Positions 1 to 8,026 of a stretch of 35,975 nucleotides of DNA are shown piece by piece. Position numbers and translations under genes: made by a program. Origin of the DNA: Bdellovibrionales bacterium. Its GTDB lineage: Bacteria > Bdellovibrionota > JAFGOL01. Position 1 is the stretch's first letter; the number at the start of each line of letters is the position of its first letter. Where the stretch lies: the NCBI GenBank assembly GCA_022707945.1, contig JAKIZQ010000001.1:3120-39094 (forward strand). Direction: 5' to 3'. A model generated the notes under the pieces. It did no database searches and was not told the origin of the DNA. It worked only from the letters and a program-made list of their open reading frames with translations.

Positions 1-142
1 AAGGCTATATCTTTCTATAGAGATGGCATATGTTCTGGCTGTTCTTGTTCTTATAGTGTTTGTTAGTTTAATTTCTAGTTATTATCCTGCTAGAAAGGCC
101 GCAAGTGTTCCCCCTATAACAGCTATGCAGAAGGGAGAATAA
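1..142 (+). CDS. ABC transporter permease, FtsX/LolE type (3' end only)
   Basis: Only the last 46 codons are in the window (first complete codon at base 2). They encode one hydrophobic helix followed by the motif YYPARKAASVPPITAMQKGE and a stop. The form Y-x-P-A-R-x-A-[SA]-x-x-x-P-x-x-A-[ML] is the usual C-terminal end of FtsX/MacB/LolC-E permeases. The next permease begins 3 bp later, so the two form a tandem pair, presumably working with an ATPase encoded upstream. The family moves lipoproteins or other substrates out of the inner membrane; the substrate here is unknown. Confidence 0.85.
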   Translation, partial: RLYLSIEMAYVLAVLVLIVFVSLISSYYPARKAASVPPITAMQKGE

Positions 143-145
143 AAA

Positions 146-1465
146 ATGTTTAAATTCATCCAAATAGCAGTCAGGAACCTCTTAAAGAACAGAAGCAGAA
201 CACTTATACTTTCTGCATCTATAACCATTACGTCGATAATACTTACACTACTGATGTCTCTAACCTCTGGTATAGAAGACACGATGATACGTTCTTCTAC
301 TACACTTTTGACGGGTCATGTTAATATAGCTGGATTTCATAAGATAAGTTCAAGTTCTGCTGCTCCAGTGGTTAAGGACTATAAAGAACTTGAAGATATT
401 GCCAATAACTACATAAAAGACACAAGTGTTATACTTGATAGGATAAAAGGTTGGGGAAAAATAGTTTCTGATACAGCCTCTTTGCAATACCCAATGTGGG
501 GTGTTGATATAAACACAGAAAAAGACATCAAAGAGGTAATGGAAATAGCACCAAAGGAAAAATATGGTAATGGAAGTTTTGATTGTATGAAAGAAAGGGG
601 TGGTGTCCTCATATTTGAAAATCATGCAGACAGACTTGGTGTTGTGGTGGGAGATGCAGTTACTATATCTATGCCTACATATAGGAATACATACAATACG
701 AAGGATGTTAATGTTTGTGCAGTATTAAAGGACATAGGTTTTTTATCTCAGTTTGGAATTTTTCTACACAAAGAGGACCTTAGAGAACTTTATCAGATGA
801 ATGAAACTACGACTGGCCAGATTATGATATATCTTAAGAATGTTAAGGATACGCCCAAAGTAGAGAATCAATTAAGGACTATGCTTGCAGAAAAAGGCTA
901 TAGATTAATGGAGAAGGAGTCAAAACCATTTTGGATGAAGTTCGAACGCGTAACTGCAGAAACATGGACTGGTCAAAAAATAGATATAACAACATGGGAA
1001 GACGAGATCTCGTTCATGAAATGGATAATCAAAACATTTAGCGTCTTAAGTATTTTGTTGGTTTTTGTCCTTCTTTTTATAATAGTACTTGGGATAACCA
1101 ATTCTGTGTGGATGTCTATAAAAGAAAGAACGAGCGAGATAGGGACACTAAGAGCTATCGGTATGCATAGAAAAGAAGTTCTAAAAATGTTCGTTCTGGA
1201 AGGATTTATCCTTTCTGCAATAAGTTCTTTTGTTGGAACGGTGCTTGGTGTTATCTTGTGTTATATAATAAATTTCATAGAAATACCTATTACATCACTG
1301 TCATTTAAAGTATTGTTGCTGAGCGATCACATAATACTTCTTGTTAAACCATCTAATCTTTTGTTCTCTTTTATTACAATAACTTTTTTTGCTACCTGTG
1401 GATCCATAATACCTGCATATAGGGCTAGTAAGATGAAGCCAGTGACTGCTATAAATCTTAGCTAA
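146..1465 (+). CDS. ABC transporter permease, FtsX/LolC-E-like
   Basis: This is a 439-aa inner-membrane permease. It has one N-terminal helix (about residues 20-42), a large extracytoplasmic domain (about 45-290), and three C-terminal helices (about 293-320, 345-375 and 400-425). The cytoplasmic loop SIKERTSEIGTLRAIGMHR is the typical FtsX-domain loop, and the end IPAYRASKMKPVTAINLS is the usual permease terminus. A GGGAG site lies just before the ATG. It follows another permease by 3 bp and precedes a LolA-like periplasmic protein by 11 bp, which suggests lipoprotein or lipid delivery to the outer membrane. This context is inference; MacB-like export of another substrate is possible. Confidence 0.9.
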   Translation: MFKFIQIAVRNLLKNRSRTLILSASITITSIILTLLMSLTSGIEDTMIRSSTTLLTGHVNIAGFHKISSSSAAPVVKDYKELEDIANNYIKDTSVILDRIKGWGKIVSDTASLQYPMWGVDINTEKDIKEVMEIAPKEKYGNGSFDCMKERGGVLIFENHADRLGVVVGDAVTISMPTYRNTYNTKDVNVCAVLKDIGFLSQFGIFLHKEDLRELYQMNETTTGQIMIYLKNVKDTPKVENQLRTMLAEKGYRLMEKESKPFWMKFERVTAETWTGQKIDITTWEDEISFMKWIIKTFSVLSILLVFVLLFIIVLGITNSVWMSIKERTSEIGTLRAIGMHRKEVLKMFVLEGFILSAISSFVGTVLGVILCYIINFIEIPITSLSFKVLLLSDHIILLVKPSNLLFSFITITFFATCGSIIPAYRASKMKPVTAINLS

Positions 1466-1476
1466 GGAGATAAAAA

Positions 1477-2256
1477 ATGAAAAAACTTATCTTTATTATA
1501 TTTGTGATGTTTTTAGTCATAAAGCCAGTCTATTCAATAAAGCCACTGACTGATGGACAGGCTCTTGAACTAGTTAAGATCGTAGACGATAGACAACGTA
1601 ACAGTGGTGATTATAAATCCAGCGCTTTTATTAAAGAAACAGAAAGAGGCAAAACCCCTAGAGTGTATGAAGCTGTTGTTTATAGAAGGGATCTTGATAA
1701 TAAATTCATGATACTTTTCCTAAAACCAAAAGAAGAGGCTGGTAAAGGATATCTTAAGATAGATAAAAACCTTTGGATGTACGATCCTGCTACTGGAAAA
1801 TGGGACAGAAGGACAGAGAGAGAAAAGATAGCAGGTACTAATTCCAGAAGAGCTGATTTTGATGAGTCAAGATTAGCAGAGGAATATACAGTAAAATATA
1901 TTGGTAATGAAAAATTAGGTCAGTTTGATTCATATAAGATAGATCTTACTGTAAAGAAAGGAATAGACGTTGCATATCCTAAGATAATGCTTTGGGTAGA
2001 TGCCGAGAATAATAATATATTAAAGAGAGATGAGTATGCTCTATCTGGGAAATTATTAAGAACCACCTTTTATCCAAAGTGGTATAAAAAATATAGCGAG
2101 TCAAAAAAAGCAGATGTGTGGGTCCCACAGGAGATGAGAATATTCGATAAGTTGGAAGTGGGTAATTCCACTATAATACTTATTAAAGAAGTTGATCTTA
2201 ATTCATTACCAGCCAATATATTCACAAAAGCTTGGTTGGAAAGTAAGAGCAGGTGA
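1477..2256 (+). CDS. LolA-like outer membrane lipoprotein-sorting protein
   Basis: This is a 259-aa exported protein whose signal peptide spans about residues 1-20 (KK, then a hydrophobic core, ending VYS). The body matches what I know of the LolA-like family PF17131/COG2834: FLKPKEEAGKGYLKI, then NLWMYDPATGKWDR, then a run leading to ADFDESRLAEEY. These proteins have the LolA half-barrel fold and carry a lipid-modified cargo across the periplasm. AAGGAGA lies about 6 nt before the ATG. Its position between FtsX-type permeases and a beta-barrel gene fits a trans-envelope route. The cargo is unknown, and the true LolA of the organism may be elsewhere. Confidence 0.85.
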   Translation: MKKLIFIIFVMFLVIKPVYSIKPLTDGQALELVKIVDDRQRNSGDYKSSAFIKETERGKTPRVYEAVVYRRDLDNKFMILFLKPKEEAGKGYLKIDKNLWMYDPATGKWDRRTEREKIAGTNSRRADFDESRLAEEYTVKYIGNEKLGQFDSYKIDLTVKKGIDVAYPKIMLWVDAENNNILKRDEYALSGKLLRTTFYPKWYKKYSESKKADVWVPQEMRIFDKLEVGNSTIILIKEVDLNSLPANIFTKAWLESKSR

Positions 2257-2261
2257 GTATT

Positions 2262-3521
2262 ATGAATAAAACCTTATCTAGAATATTTTTATTGTTGTTA
2301 ATTCTTAATTCTTTCGTGGTTTTTGCAGAGGATTTCCCAACAGATGAGATTAGTTTAGACCAAGGTTTTGCAGAGGATAAAGGTATCACGCAGGAGCAAA
2401 AGGATTTTTCCTTGAGGGATAAGACAGAAATTGGTGGTTCCATATTCAGTGATTTTTATTATTCAACATATAGTGATAAGAGTTTTAATAATAACGTTTT
2501 TACTAATACCAATCTTGGATATGTGTATCTTGATTCAAAACTTCCAGAGGACGTAAGGTTTTTTCTTAAGGGTAAGTTCGTCTATACTCCTACTTCTGAA
2601 GGTGAACTTTCTCCTGTAACAGGGGAGACGTACGAAAAACTTTCTGCTGATCTTGATGAAGCAAAGATAATGTTCAATGCATACAACAGTGTTTTCTTTA
2701 CATTGGGTAAACAAAAAGTGAAATATGGTGCGGCAAAGTTTTGGAATCCAACTGATTTTTTGAACCAGACCATGAAGAACCCCTTTTACGACTATGATAG
2801 AAGAACAGGGCTACCGTTGGTTAAAATGCATATTCCAATAAATAGTAGTAACTTTTATTTGATAGGTGATCTTGATGATGCAAGGAATATAGACCAAGCA
2901 TCTTATGTTGTGCGATATGAGTTGCCTTTAGAAGCATCAGAATTTTCTATTTCAACGAGGGCAAAAAAAGATTCTGCAACAAAGCTTGGTTTTGATCTTT
3001 CTACAGCTTTATATGAGATAGATGTATACGCAGAAACCAGTGTTTCAAAAGGGAGTGACAAGATCTTTTATACACAGGCTGGTACTCCTTACATGGATAC
3101 GAAAAAAACATTTTGGGACGTTTCTGCAGGTATGAGCTATGAAATGCCTTTTCTTGACGCAGATTCAATAACTTTTTCTTTAGAGTACTACTATAACGGT
3201 GAAGGTTATAAAGACCCTTCTATGTATGGTATTCTATGGCTAAAGAAAGCGTATGTACCTCTTAATACGTCCAAGCAGTATGCGATGTTTATGATCTATG
3301 CACCAAATCCAGGTTCATGGAACGATACTAACATAAGTATTTTTAATATTGCCAATCTTACAGACTCTAGTGCTATAACGAGGGCAGAGTTAATGTATCT
3401 TTTTACAAAAGATCTTTCTATTGGATTTAATATAACAGGTCATTATGGCAAGAGTAGCGGTGAATTCCGTTTGTATGGACAACTTTTGGACTTTGGCGTG
3501 AGATTTGAACTTAATTTCTAA
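2262..3521 (+). CDS. Putative outer-membrane beta-barrel protein
   Basis: The likely start is ATG 2262, because AGGTGAG at 2251-2257 is correctly spaced for it; a GTG at 2253 would sit inside that site. The product is about 419 aa with a signal peptide (hydrophobic core to about residue 23, ending VFA). It is rich in alternating aromatic/polar strands and ends in F (FELNF), as outer-membrane barrels do. The segment GKQKVKYGAAKFWNPTDF recalls DUF1302-type barrel proteins. It is the last gene of the permease/LolA-like operon, so it may be the outer-membrane partner. Its end overlaps the convergent arsC by 11 bp. Confidence 0.7.
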   Translation: MNKTLSRIFLLLLILNSFVVFAEDFPTDEISLDQGFAEDKGITQEQKDFSLRDKTEIGGSIFSDFYYSTYSDKSFNNNVFTNTNLGYVYLDSKLPEDVRFFLKGKFVYTPTSEGELSPVTGETYEKLSADLDEAKIMFNAYNSVFFTLGKQKVKYGAAKFWNPTDFLNQTMKNPFYDYDRRTGLPLVKMHIPINSSNFYLIGDLDDARNIDQASYVVRYELPLEASEFSISTRAKKDSATKLGFDLSTALYEIDVYAETSVSKGSDKIFYTQAGTPYMDTKKTFWDVSAGMSYEMPFLDADSITFSLEYYYNGEGYKDPSMYGILWLKKAYVPLNTSKQYAMFMIYAPNPGSWNDTNISIFNIANLTDSSAITRAELMYLFTKDLSIGFNITGHYGKSSGEFRLYGQLLDFGVRFELNF

Positions 3522-3942
3522 ATAAAGGATCAGTTAATATAAAGCTCTTTATCTCATCTCTTACACGTCTGTATTGTTCCAATATTTTTTCCTCATTTTT
3601 AAGTCCTTCTGTTATTACTGGTGGATCATCAAAACCATGGTGTGTTTTTTTTGTTTTTGCAGGAAAGTATGGACATGTTTCATTTGCATGCGAGCAAAGT
3701 GTGACTACATAATCAAATTCCTTTATAGGTAGTTCACTGGTGGCTTTAGGTTTTTTGCTTGAGATATCTATCCCTAACTCACTCATAACTTTTACAGCCA
3801 GGGGATCTATATGTGTGCTCTTTTCTACTCCAGCTGAGTAACAAGTTAGATTCTCTTTGTGGTATTGTTGGCAAAAAGCTTCAGCCATCTGGCTTCTACA
3901 AGAATTTCCTGTACATAAAAACAATACACTTTTTTTATTCAT
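3511..3942 (-). CDS. arsC: Arsenate reductase, thioredoxin-coupled (ArsC, LMW-PTP fold)
   Basis: This 143-aa enzyme reduces arsenate to arsenite. The P-loop CTGNSCRS gives Cys10 and Cys15, and the second pair is Cys83 and Cys90 (CSHANETC). This is the Cys10/15/82/89 arrangement of the Staphylococcus-type, thioredoxin-recycled enzyme. DDPP (Asp105/106) supplies the general acid. The start at 3942 has AAGGAGAT just upstream; a 13-residue longer reading from 3981 would have no such site. It is the last gene of the arsenic operon and overlaps acr3 by 8 bp. The product arsenite would be exported by Acr3. Confidence 0.95.
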   Translation of the reverse strand: MNKKSVLFLCTGNSCRSQMAEAFCQQYHKENLTCYSAGVEKSTHIDPLAVKVMSELGIDISSKKPKATSELPIKEFDYVVTLCSHANETCPYFPAKTKKTHHGFDDPPVITEGLKNEEKILEQYRRVRDEIKSFILTDPLFRN

Positions 3943-4969
3943 TAAAATATCTCCTTTTAAAAAATAAAGCCACACTAACAAGACCTATCAGTACTGGTAC
4001 TTCAACTAATGGACCTATTACAGATGCAAATGCAGCTCCGTGACCAATACCAAATGTTGCTATAGCAACAGCTATTGCTAATTCAAAATTGTTTGAAGCT
4101 GCAGTAAAAGAAAGTGTAGTGGCTTCTTTATAATTGGCTCCAAACTTTTTGCTTAAGAAAAAAGAGATAAGGAACATTAGAACAAAGTATATTAACAAAG
4201 GTATTGCTATTCTTATTACATCTAGAGGTAGTTCTACTATATATTCACCTTTTAGCGAGAACATAACAATTATAGTAAATAAAAGAGCTATCAATGTTAT
4301 GGGACTTATCTTTGGTATGAATTTTGTGTGGTACCATTCTTTACTCTTAACCCTTATCATCGAGTATCTAGTTATGAGTCCAGCAATAAAAGGTATCCCA
4401 AGATATATCAAAACACTTTTAGCTATTTCTGATATAGTGATATCTATTACAACTCCTTTAAGACCAAACCATGAAGGAAGTACTGTTATAAAAACATATG
4501 CATAGACTGAAAAAAATAGTACTTGAAATATTGAATTAAAAGCAACAAGTCCTGCACAATATTCTGTATCGCCTCTGGCTAAATCGTTCCAAACTATTAC
4601 CATGGCAATACATCTTGCTAACCCAATAAGTATTAAACCAGTCATATATTCTGGCCTATCACTTAAAAAGACTATAGCCAGTATGAACATAAGGATAGGA
4701 CCTATTAACCAATTTTGAATAAGTGACAAAGTTAAAATCTTTTTGTTAGAAAAAACTCTTCCCATTTCTTCGTATTTTACTTTTGCAAGTGGTGGGTACA
4801 TCATTAGGATTAGACCAATTGCTATAGGTACAGACGTTGTTCCAACATTAAACTTATTTATAAATGGTACTATTTCTGGAAAAATATACCCAAGTATTAC
4901 ACCTATAAACATCGCTAGGAAAATCCATAAAGTTAAAAATCTATCAATAAACTTTAATCGGATAGCCAT
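3935..4969 (-). CDS. acr3: Arsenite efflux transporter Acr3
   Basis: This is a 344-aa inner-membrane protein with about ten helices, of normal Acr3/BASS-superfamily length. The family hallmarks are visible: GLARCIAMVIVWNDLARGD with the essential cysteine (Cys120), SFTAASNNFELAIAVAIATFG, and GPLVEVPVLIGLV with the conserved Glu323. It exports arsenite, and usually antimonite less well, using the proton-motive force. It sits between a CcdA-like gene (23 bp gap) and arsC (8 bp overlap), so reductase and exporter are co-made. The first Met (4969) follows GGAGAT in the mRNA sense. Confidence 0.95.
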   Translation of the reverse strand: MAIRLKFIDRFLTLWIFLAMFIGVILGYIFPEIVPFINKFNVGTTSVPIAIGLILMMYPPLAKVKYEEMGRVFSNKKILTLSLIQNWLIGPILMFILAIVFLSDRPEYMTGLILIGLARCIAMVIVWNDLARGDTEYCAGLVAFNSIFQVLFFSVYAYVFITVLPSWFGLKGVVIDITISEIAKSVLIYLGIPFIAGLITRYSMIRVKSKEWYHTKFIPKISPITLIALLFTIIVMFSLKGEYIVELPLDVIRIAIPLLIYFVLMFLISFFLSKKFGANYKEATTLSFTAASNNFELAIAVAIATFGIGHGAAFASVIGPLVEVPVLIGLVSVALFFKRRYFNE

Positions 4970-4992
4970 TTTTTTATCTCCTACTTAGTTAA

Positions 4993-5658
4993 TTAAAAAG
5001 TAAGCGTAAGATAGTAAACACCCACTATTATAAAGACAATACCAGTAGTTTTTCTTGCATAAACCTCCAGCTTACTTGTTTTATTAATCCATGAACCAAT
5101 CGCCTTAACTCCAAAAGCTGTTAAAATAGAAAAAACTAAAACAGGTAGTCCAGTAGCTAAACCATATATGAAGGGCAGAACAAGTCCTGTCTTTGAACTT
5201 AAGGATAAAGGGATCAAACTTCCAAAAAACAATGCCGCAGAAATGGGGCAAAAAGACAAAGCAAAAATAAAACCTAAAATAAAAGAACCAAAGACTCCAG
5301 AGTTTGAGAGTTTTTCAAATTTATCTTTGGAGATGGATAAACCTTTTATTTTGATTTTTATAGCATCGAGCAGAAATATGCCAATTAATATTAAAACTGG
5401 TCCTAAAGCCATGTTCATATATTTTTGTAGTAAATTAGCAATGGTTGGAACAGACATAAAAGATTTTATGACAATAAAACCTACAATGGCATATGCCAAC
5501 ATTCTACCCATTGAATAAAGTAGTCCAGAAATAAATACAAATTTGGTATGAACAATCTTTTTAGATATGAAAGTAACGGAGGCAATGTTGGTTGCTAGAG
5601 GGCAAGGACTTATGGAAGTTAAAATTCCAAGCCAAAAAGCAGTAAAGATAACAAACAT
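4993..5658 (-). CDS. CcdA/DsbD-type membrane protein of arsenic operon (ArsG-like)
   Basis: This 221-aa protein has about six helices and belongs to the DsbD/CcdA superfamily. Two conserved half-sites are seen: SPCPLATN with Cys19, and SFCPISAALFFGS with Cys137. In CcdA these two cysteines carry reducing equivalents from cytoplasmic thioredoxin across the membrane. Homologues inside ars operons have been described as ArsG, part of ArsEFG, proposed to export trivalent organoarsenicals; I recall this from the literature and could not check it. The gene directly upstream in transcription (10 bp) encodes an extracytoplasmic lipoprotein with a CPTC site, the natural redox partner. Whether it moves electrons or arsenicals cannot be told from sequence. 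Confidence 0.8.
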   Translation of the reverse strand: MFVIFTAFWLGILTSISPCPLATNIASVTFISKKIVHTKFVFISGLLYSMGRMLAYAIVGFIVIKSFMSVPTIANLLQKYMNMALGPVLILIGIFLLDAIKIKIKGLSISKDKFEKLSNSGVFGSFILGFIFALSFCPISAALFFGSLIPLSLSSKTGLVLPFIYGLATGLPVLVFSILTAFGVKAIGSWINKTSKLEVYARKTTGIVFIIVGVYYLTLTF

Positions 5659-5668
5659 AGAAAATCTC

Positions 5669-6133
5669 CTATTTGGTGCTTAAGTATCCGTCTATTTCAT
5701 TCTTAACATAATTAAAAAACTTCTCTTTATTTCGAACATACTCCCATATCTTGTCTAAGTTTTTATATTTAATTTCCTTGGAGTTTTTTGTAACAGAAAC
5801 AGTCAGGGTTTTTGTATACAACTGATAATCTTTTATATAATGCTCATTACCTTTTTCTTCAACGTTGATGGCTTTAAAATTAATCTTACCTGACTCAATT
5901 TCTTTTTTGAAATATGTCTCGACAGCCTCTTTTGAATAGTTCTCTATATTTCTACAGGTTGGACACCTGAATTTGCCGTGGAAGTAATACACATTTACTA
6001 CTATTGTCTTTGGTGTTTTACTTTCAGCCTCTACTTTATTCTCTGTAGGTTCTTGTTTAACAGTCTGCTGTGGTGTTTTAGCACATGCCATAAAAGACAT
6101 TAGTACAGCAAACAGTATTATTTTAACTTTCAT
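5669..6133 (-). CDS. Thioredoxin-fold lipoprotein with CPTC motif
   Basis: This is a 154-aa lipoprotein. A short signal peptide ends in a lipobox (FMAC, Cys17), followed by a charged linker to about residue 40. A small domain then carries VNVYYFHGKFRCPTCRNIE, a thioredoxin-like strand and CxxC (Cys57, Cys60). The start has GGAG 6 nt upstream and overlaps the preceding DGC-domain gene by ATGA, so translation is coupled. It lies 10 bp before the CcdA-like gene, which suggests it receives electrons from that protein outside the cytoplasm. Similar lipoproteins recur in ars clusters of anaerobes; the exact substrate is unknown. Confidence 0.75.
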   Translation of the reverse strand: MKVKIILFAVLMSFMACAKTPQQTVKQEPTENKVEAESKTPKTIVVNVYYFHGKFRCPTCRNIENYSKEAVETYFKKEIESGKINFKAINVEEKGNEHYIKDYQLYTKTLTVSVTKNSKEIKYKNLDKIWEYVRNKEKFFNYVKNEIDGYLSTK

Positions 6134-6519
6134 AGTTTCTCCATTATAAGCTTTATAGCTTTTTCTATATTGTAGTCGTTACAAGGTGTTTTCCCTTTTT
6201 CAAATCCTAGGTCTTTAAGATTAAAACTTTTAGTTTTTATTCCTTTAGCTTCTAAAAGTTTCTTAGCACAAGAAACAGAACAGCCATCTATAGCTATAAT
6301 CTGGTTTGCTAACTTTGCAGATTCGACCATTCCAGATAAGTCAGCCCCTATACCAGCAAGGCAACCCATTCCAGAGATACAACCACCAGGAGTGTTGTTG
6401 GCTTTTGCCATACGTCTTGCTATTTTATCTGTGAGTTCTCCCACATCTGAGGCTCCAGAACAGGCATAAACCATTTGCTTGCTACTGCTACAAGAACAGG
6501 AACATTTGCAATTGCTCAT
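6130..6519 (-). CDS. Putative zinc-binding protein, DGC domain
   Basis: This 129-aa soluble protein starts at ATG 6519, which has AAAGGAGG at ideal spacing. The N-terminus is cysteine-dense (CKCSCSC at residues 4-10). It is followed by MVYACSGASDVGELTD, CISGMGCLAGIGAD and the family hallmark AIDGCSVSCAKK with the D-G-C triplet. These match the DGC/PF08859 family, predicted to bind zinc but biochemically uncharacterised as far as I know. It lies between the ArsP-type permease (14 bp) and the CPTC lipoprotein (ATGA overlap). A role in metal(loid) or thiol handling is inferred from context only. Confidence 0.85.
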   Translation of the reverse strand: MSNCKCSCSCSSSKQMVYACSGASDVGELTDKIARRMAKANNTPGGCISGMGCLAGIGADLSGMVESAKLANQIIAIDGCSVSCAKKLLEAKGIKTKSFNLKDLGFEKGKTPCNDYNIEKAIKLIMEKL

Positions 6520-6533
6520 TTTTCCTCCTTTAT

Positions 6534-7571
6534 CTAAAATATTAGATTGAAAATATATCCAATTACCAAAATACCGGTGGCCACTACAAAAACAAACGTC
6601 GCTATAAGTTTTGGTTTTAACACTTTTCTTAATATTATCATTTCGGGTAACGATAATCCTATTACAGACATCATGAATGCGAGGACGGTTCCAAGAGCCG
6701 CACCTTTTTCTAGAAGTGATTGGACTATTGGGATTATTCCTGCGGCGTTGGAATATAGTGGTACTCCTATTAGTACAGCAAGGGGAACAGACCAAAATGC
6801 ATTTTTACCCATAATGCCAGCTAGATAATTTTCTGGAATATATCCATGAAAGAAGGATCCAATTGCTATGCCTATTAACAAGTAAGACCATACTTTGCCC
6901 ACTATTTCTTTTACATTGTTGAAACCGATCTCTATCCTTTTTTGCCAACTGGTGATGTTAATAGTATTATTTGTAGCTGTATCTGTATTATTGTACACCC
7001 ATTCTTCTACATATCTCTCTAATTTTAGTTTTCCTATTACCAATCCAGATACTATAGCAATGAATAACCCCGTCGTTAAATACAATAAGGCTACTTTCCA
7101 TCCGAACATTCCCAAAAGGAGTATAAGTGCAACTTCATTTATCATTGGTGCAGATATCAAAAACGAGAAAGTAACTCCAAGAGGTACACCACTAGTAATA
7201 AAACCTATGAACAGTGGTATTGCTGAACAAGTACAGAATGGGGTAGTAACTCCTAAAAGTGAGGCTAGAATATTTCCTGTGAAAGCTCTTTTCCCAGCTA
7301 ATATTTTTCTTGTTTTTTCTGGAGTAAAGAAAGTCCTTATTATCCCTATTATGAAAACTATTATAGCTAGCAAGAGCAGAACCTTTGGTGCCTCGAATAT
7401 AAAAAATTCAATGGCTGAACCAAGTTTTGTCGTAGTATCTAGTTTAAATATAGAAACAGTTATCCAATTAGCTATATTTTCCATTTTTAAGAGTAGAATG
7501 TTTGTTGTTAAAAGGAACAAAAAAGCCTTAAAAATGGTTTTTAGTGATGTTCTATTTTCTGGTAATTTCAC
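6534..7571 (-). CDS. Permease, ArsP_1/DUF318 family
   Basis: This is a 345-aa protein with about eight to ten helices. The motif TPFCTCSAIPLFIGFITSGVP and the later segment GVPLYSNAAGIIP mark the PF03773 permease family, which includes ArsP, an exporter of trivalent organoarsenicals. The GTG start at 7571 has GAGGGAGG about 5 nt upstream and overlaps the DUF134 gene by 20 bp. The internal ATG at 7484 has no ribosome site. Asparagine-rich residues around position 200 form the central cytoplasmic or periplasmic loop. The context of arsC, acr3 and a DGC gene supports a metalloid role. The substrate is inferred. Confidence 0.85.
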   Translation of the reverse strand: MKLPENRTSLKTIFKAFLFLLTTNILLLKMENIANWITVSIFKLDTTTKLGSAIEFFIFEAPKVLLLLAIIVFIIGIIRTFFTPEKTRKILAGKRAFTGNILASLLGVTTPFCTCSAIPLFIGFITSGVPLGVTFSFLISAPMINEVALILLLGMFGWKVALLYLTTGLFIAIVSGLVIGKLKLERYVEEWVYNNTDTATNNTINITSWQKRIEIGFNNVKEIVGKVWSYLLIGIAIGSFFHGYIPENYLAGIMGKNAFWSVPLAVLIGVPLYSNAAGIIPIVQSLLEKGAALGTVLAFMMSVIGLSLPEMIILRKVLKPKLIATFVFVVATGILVIGYIFNLIF

Positions 7572-7848
7572 AACAACCTCCCTCTACTTTTATTGCTTTT
7601 ATATTAACAAGAGCATCTGTAACCTTTTGGTTGGCAGAGGAGAGTATCCTTGAAACAGTTGAGCGATGTATTTTCATTCCCTTTGCTATTTTGTTCTGTT
7701 GCCACTCCTCAAGGTAGGTCAATCTTAACACCTCTAGTTCGTCGATAGTTAAAATAACACCACTAAGTTCACTGGCCTTTTTGCATTTAGGTTTAAAACA
7801 TCTTTCTTTTGGACTACATTTTATCCATCTTGTCTTTTTGGGTCTCAA
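7552..7848 (-). CDS. DUF134/UPF0251 DNA-binding protein, probable operon regulator
   Basis: I place the start at TTG 7848 (98 aa). AGAGAGGT precedes it, the resulting N-terminus M-R-P-K-K matches the family's usual MxRPKK, and the upstream promoter would start transcription near 7880, which excludes the longer reading from 7902. The HTH region reads LTIDELEVLRLTYLEEWQQN, then GMKIHRSTVSRIL. Cysteines 11, 17, 22, 92 and 93 could form a metal(loid) site. As first gene of the arsenic operon, with a palindrome over its own -10 box, it is a candidate arsenic-responsive repressor. No ArsR is present. The regulatory role is inference. Confidence 0.85.
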   Translation of the reverse strand: MRPKKTRWIKCSPKERCFKPKCKKASELSGVILTIDELEVLRLTYLEEWQQNKIAKGMKIHRSTVSRILSSANQKVTDALVNIKAIKVEGGCCEITRK

Positions 7849-7873
7849 AGTACAACCTCTCTTTATATGGTTT

Positions 7874-7887
7874 TGCACATGGGTGCA
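7874..7887. promoter_or_regulatory. Palindrome over -10/+1, candidate operator
   Basis: TGCAC-ATGG-GTGCA is a perfect 5-bp inverted repeat with a 4-bp spacer. It touches the downstream edge of the -10 box and covers the expected transcription start, a repressor-type position. The DUF134 protein encoded just downstream is the obvious candidate ligand. Confidence 0.45.
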
Positions 7888-7915
7888 TAATAATGTTTTC
7901 AAGTACTTAAGTCAA
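7887..7915 (-). promoter_or_regulatory. Sigma70-type promoter of the arsenic operon
   Basis: On the minus strand TTGACT (7915-7910) and TATTAT (7892-7887) are separated by exactly 17 nt. Transcription should begin near 7880, about 30 nt before the chosen TTG start of the DUF134 gene. Confidence 0.75.
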
Positions 7916-7953
7916 TTTAAAAGATCAGCGAACCTGGATATTGAGCGAGAGGG

Positions 7954-7982
7954 CTTGACTTTCTTTCTGGTAATGCCCAGTT
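7954..7982 (+). promoter_or_regulatory. Candidate sigma32-like heat-shock promoter
   Basis: CTTGACT (7954-7960) and GCCCAGTT (7975-7982) are separated by 14 nt. The E. coli sigma32 consensus is CTTGAAA-N13-15-CCCCATNT, so each box agrees at 5 of 7 informative positions. It lies upstream of a small peptide gene and hsp20, which fits heat-shock control. No good sigma70 -10 box is found for the same TTGACT. Confidence 0.5.
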
Positions 7983-8026
7983 TTTATTTGGAAGGAAGAT
8001 AAAAAAACTTAAAGGGGGTGCTTGAT

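Noticed and set aside
6130..6795. Longer reading of the DGC-domain gene (221 aa).
   Set aside because: The extra 92 codons lie in another frame of the permease gene, and ATG 6519 has AAAGGAGG.
6895..7653. 252-aa open frame on the plus strand.
   Set aside because: It is the antisense of the ArsP-type permease, a typical shadow of a membrane-protein gene.
7849..7902. N-terminal extension of the DUF134 protein to TTG 7902.
   Set aside because: It would begin upstream of the expected transcription start; TTG 7848 has a ribosome site and the family-type N-terminus.
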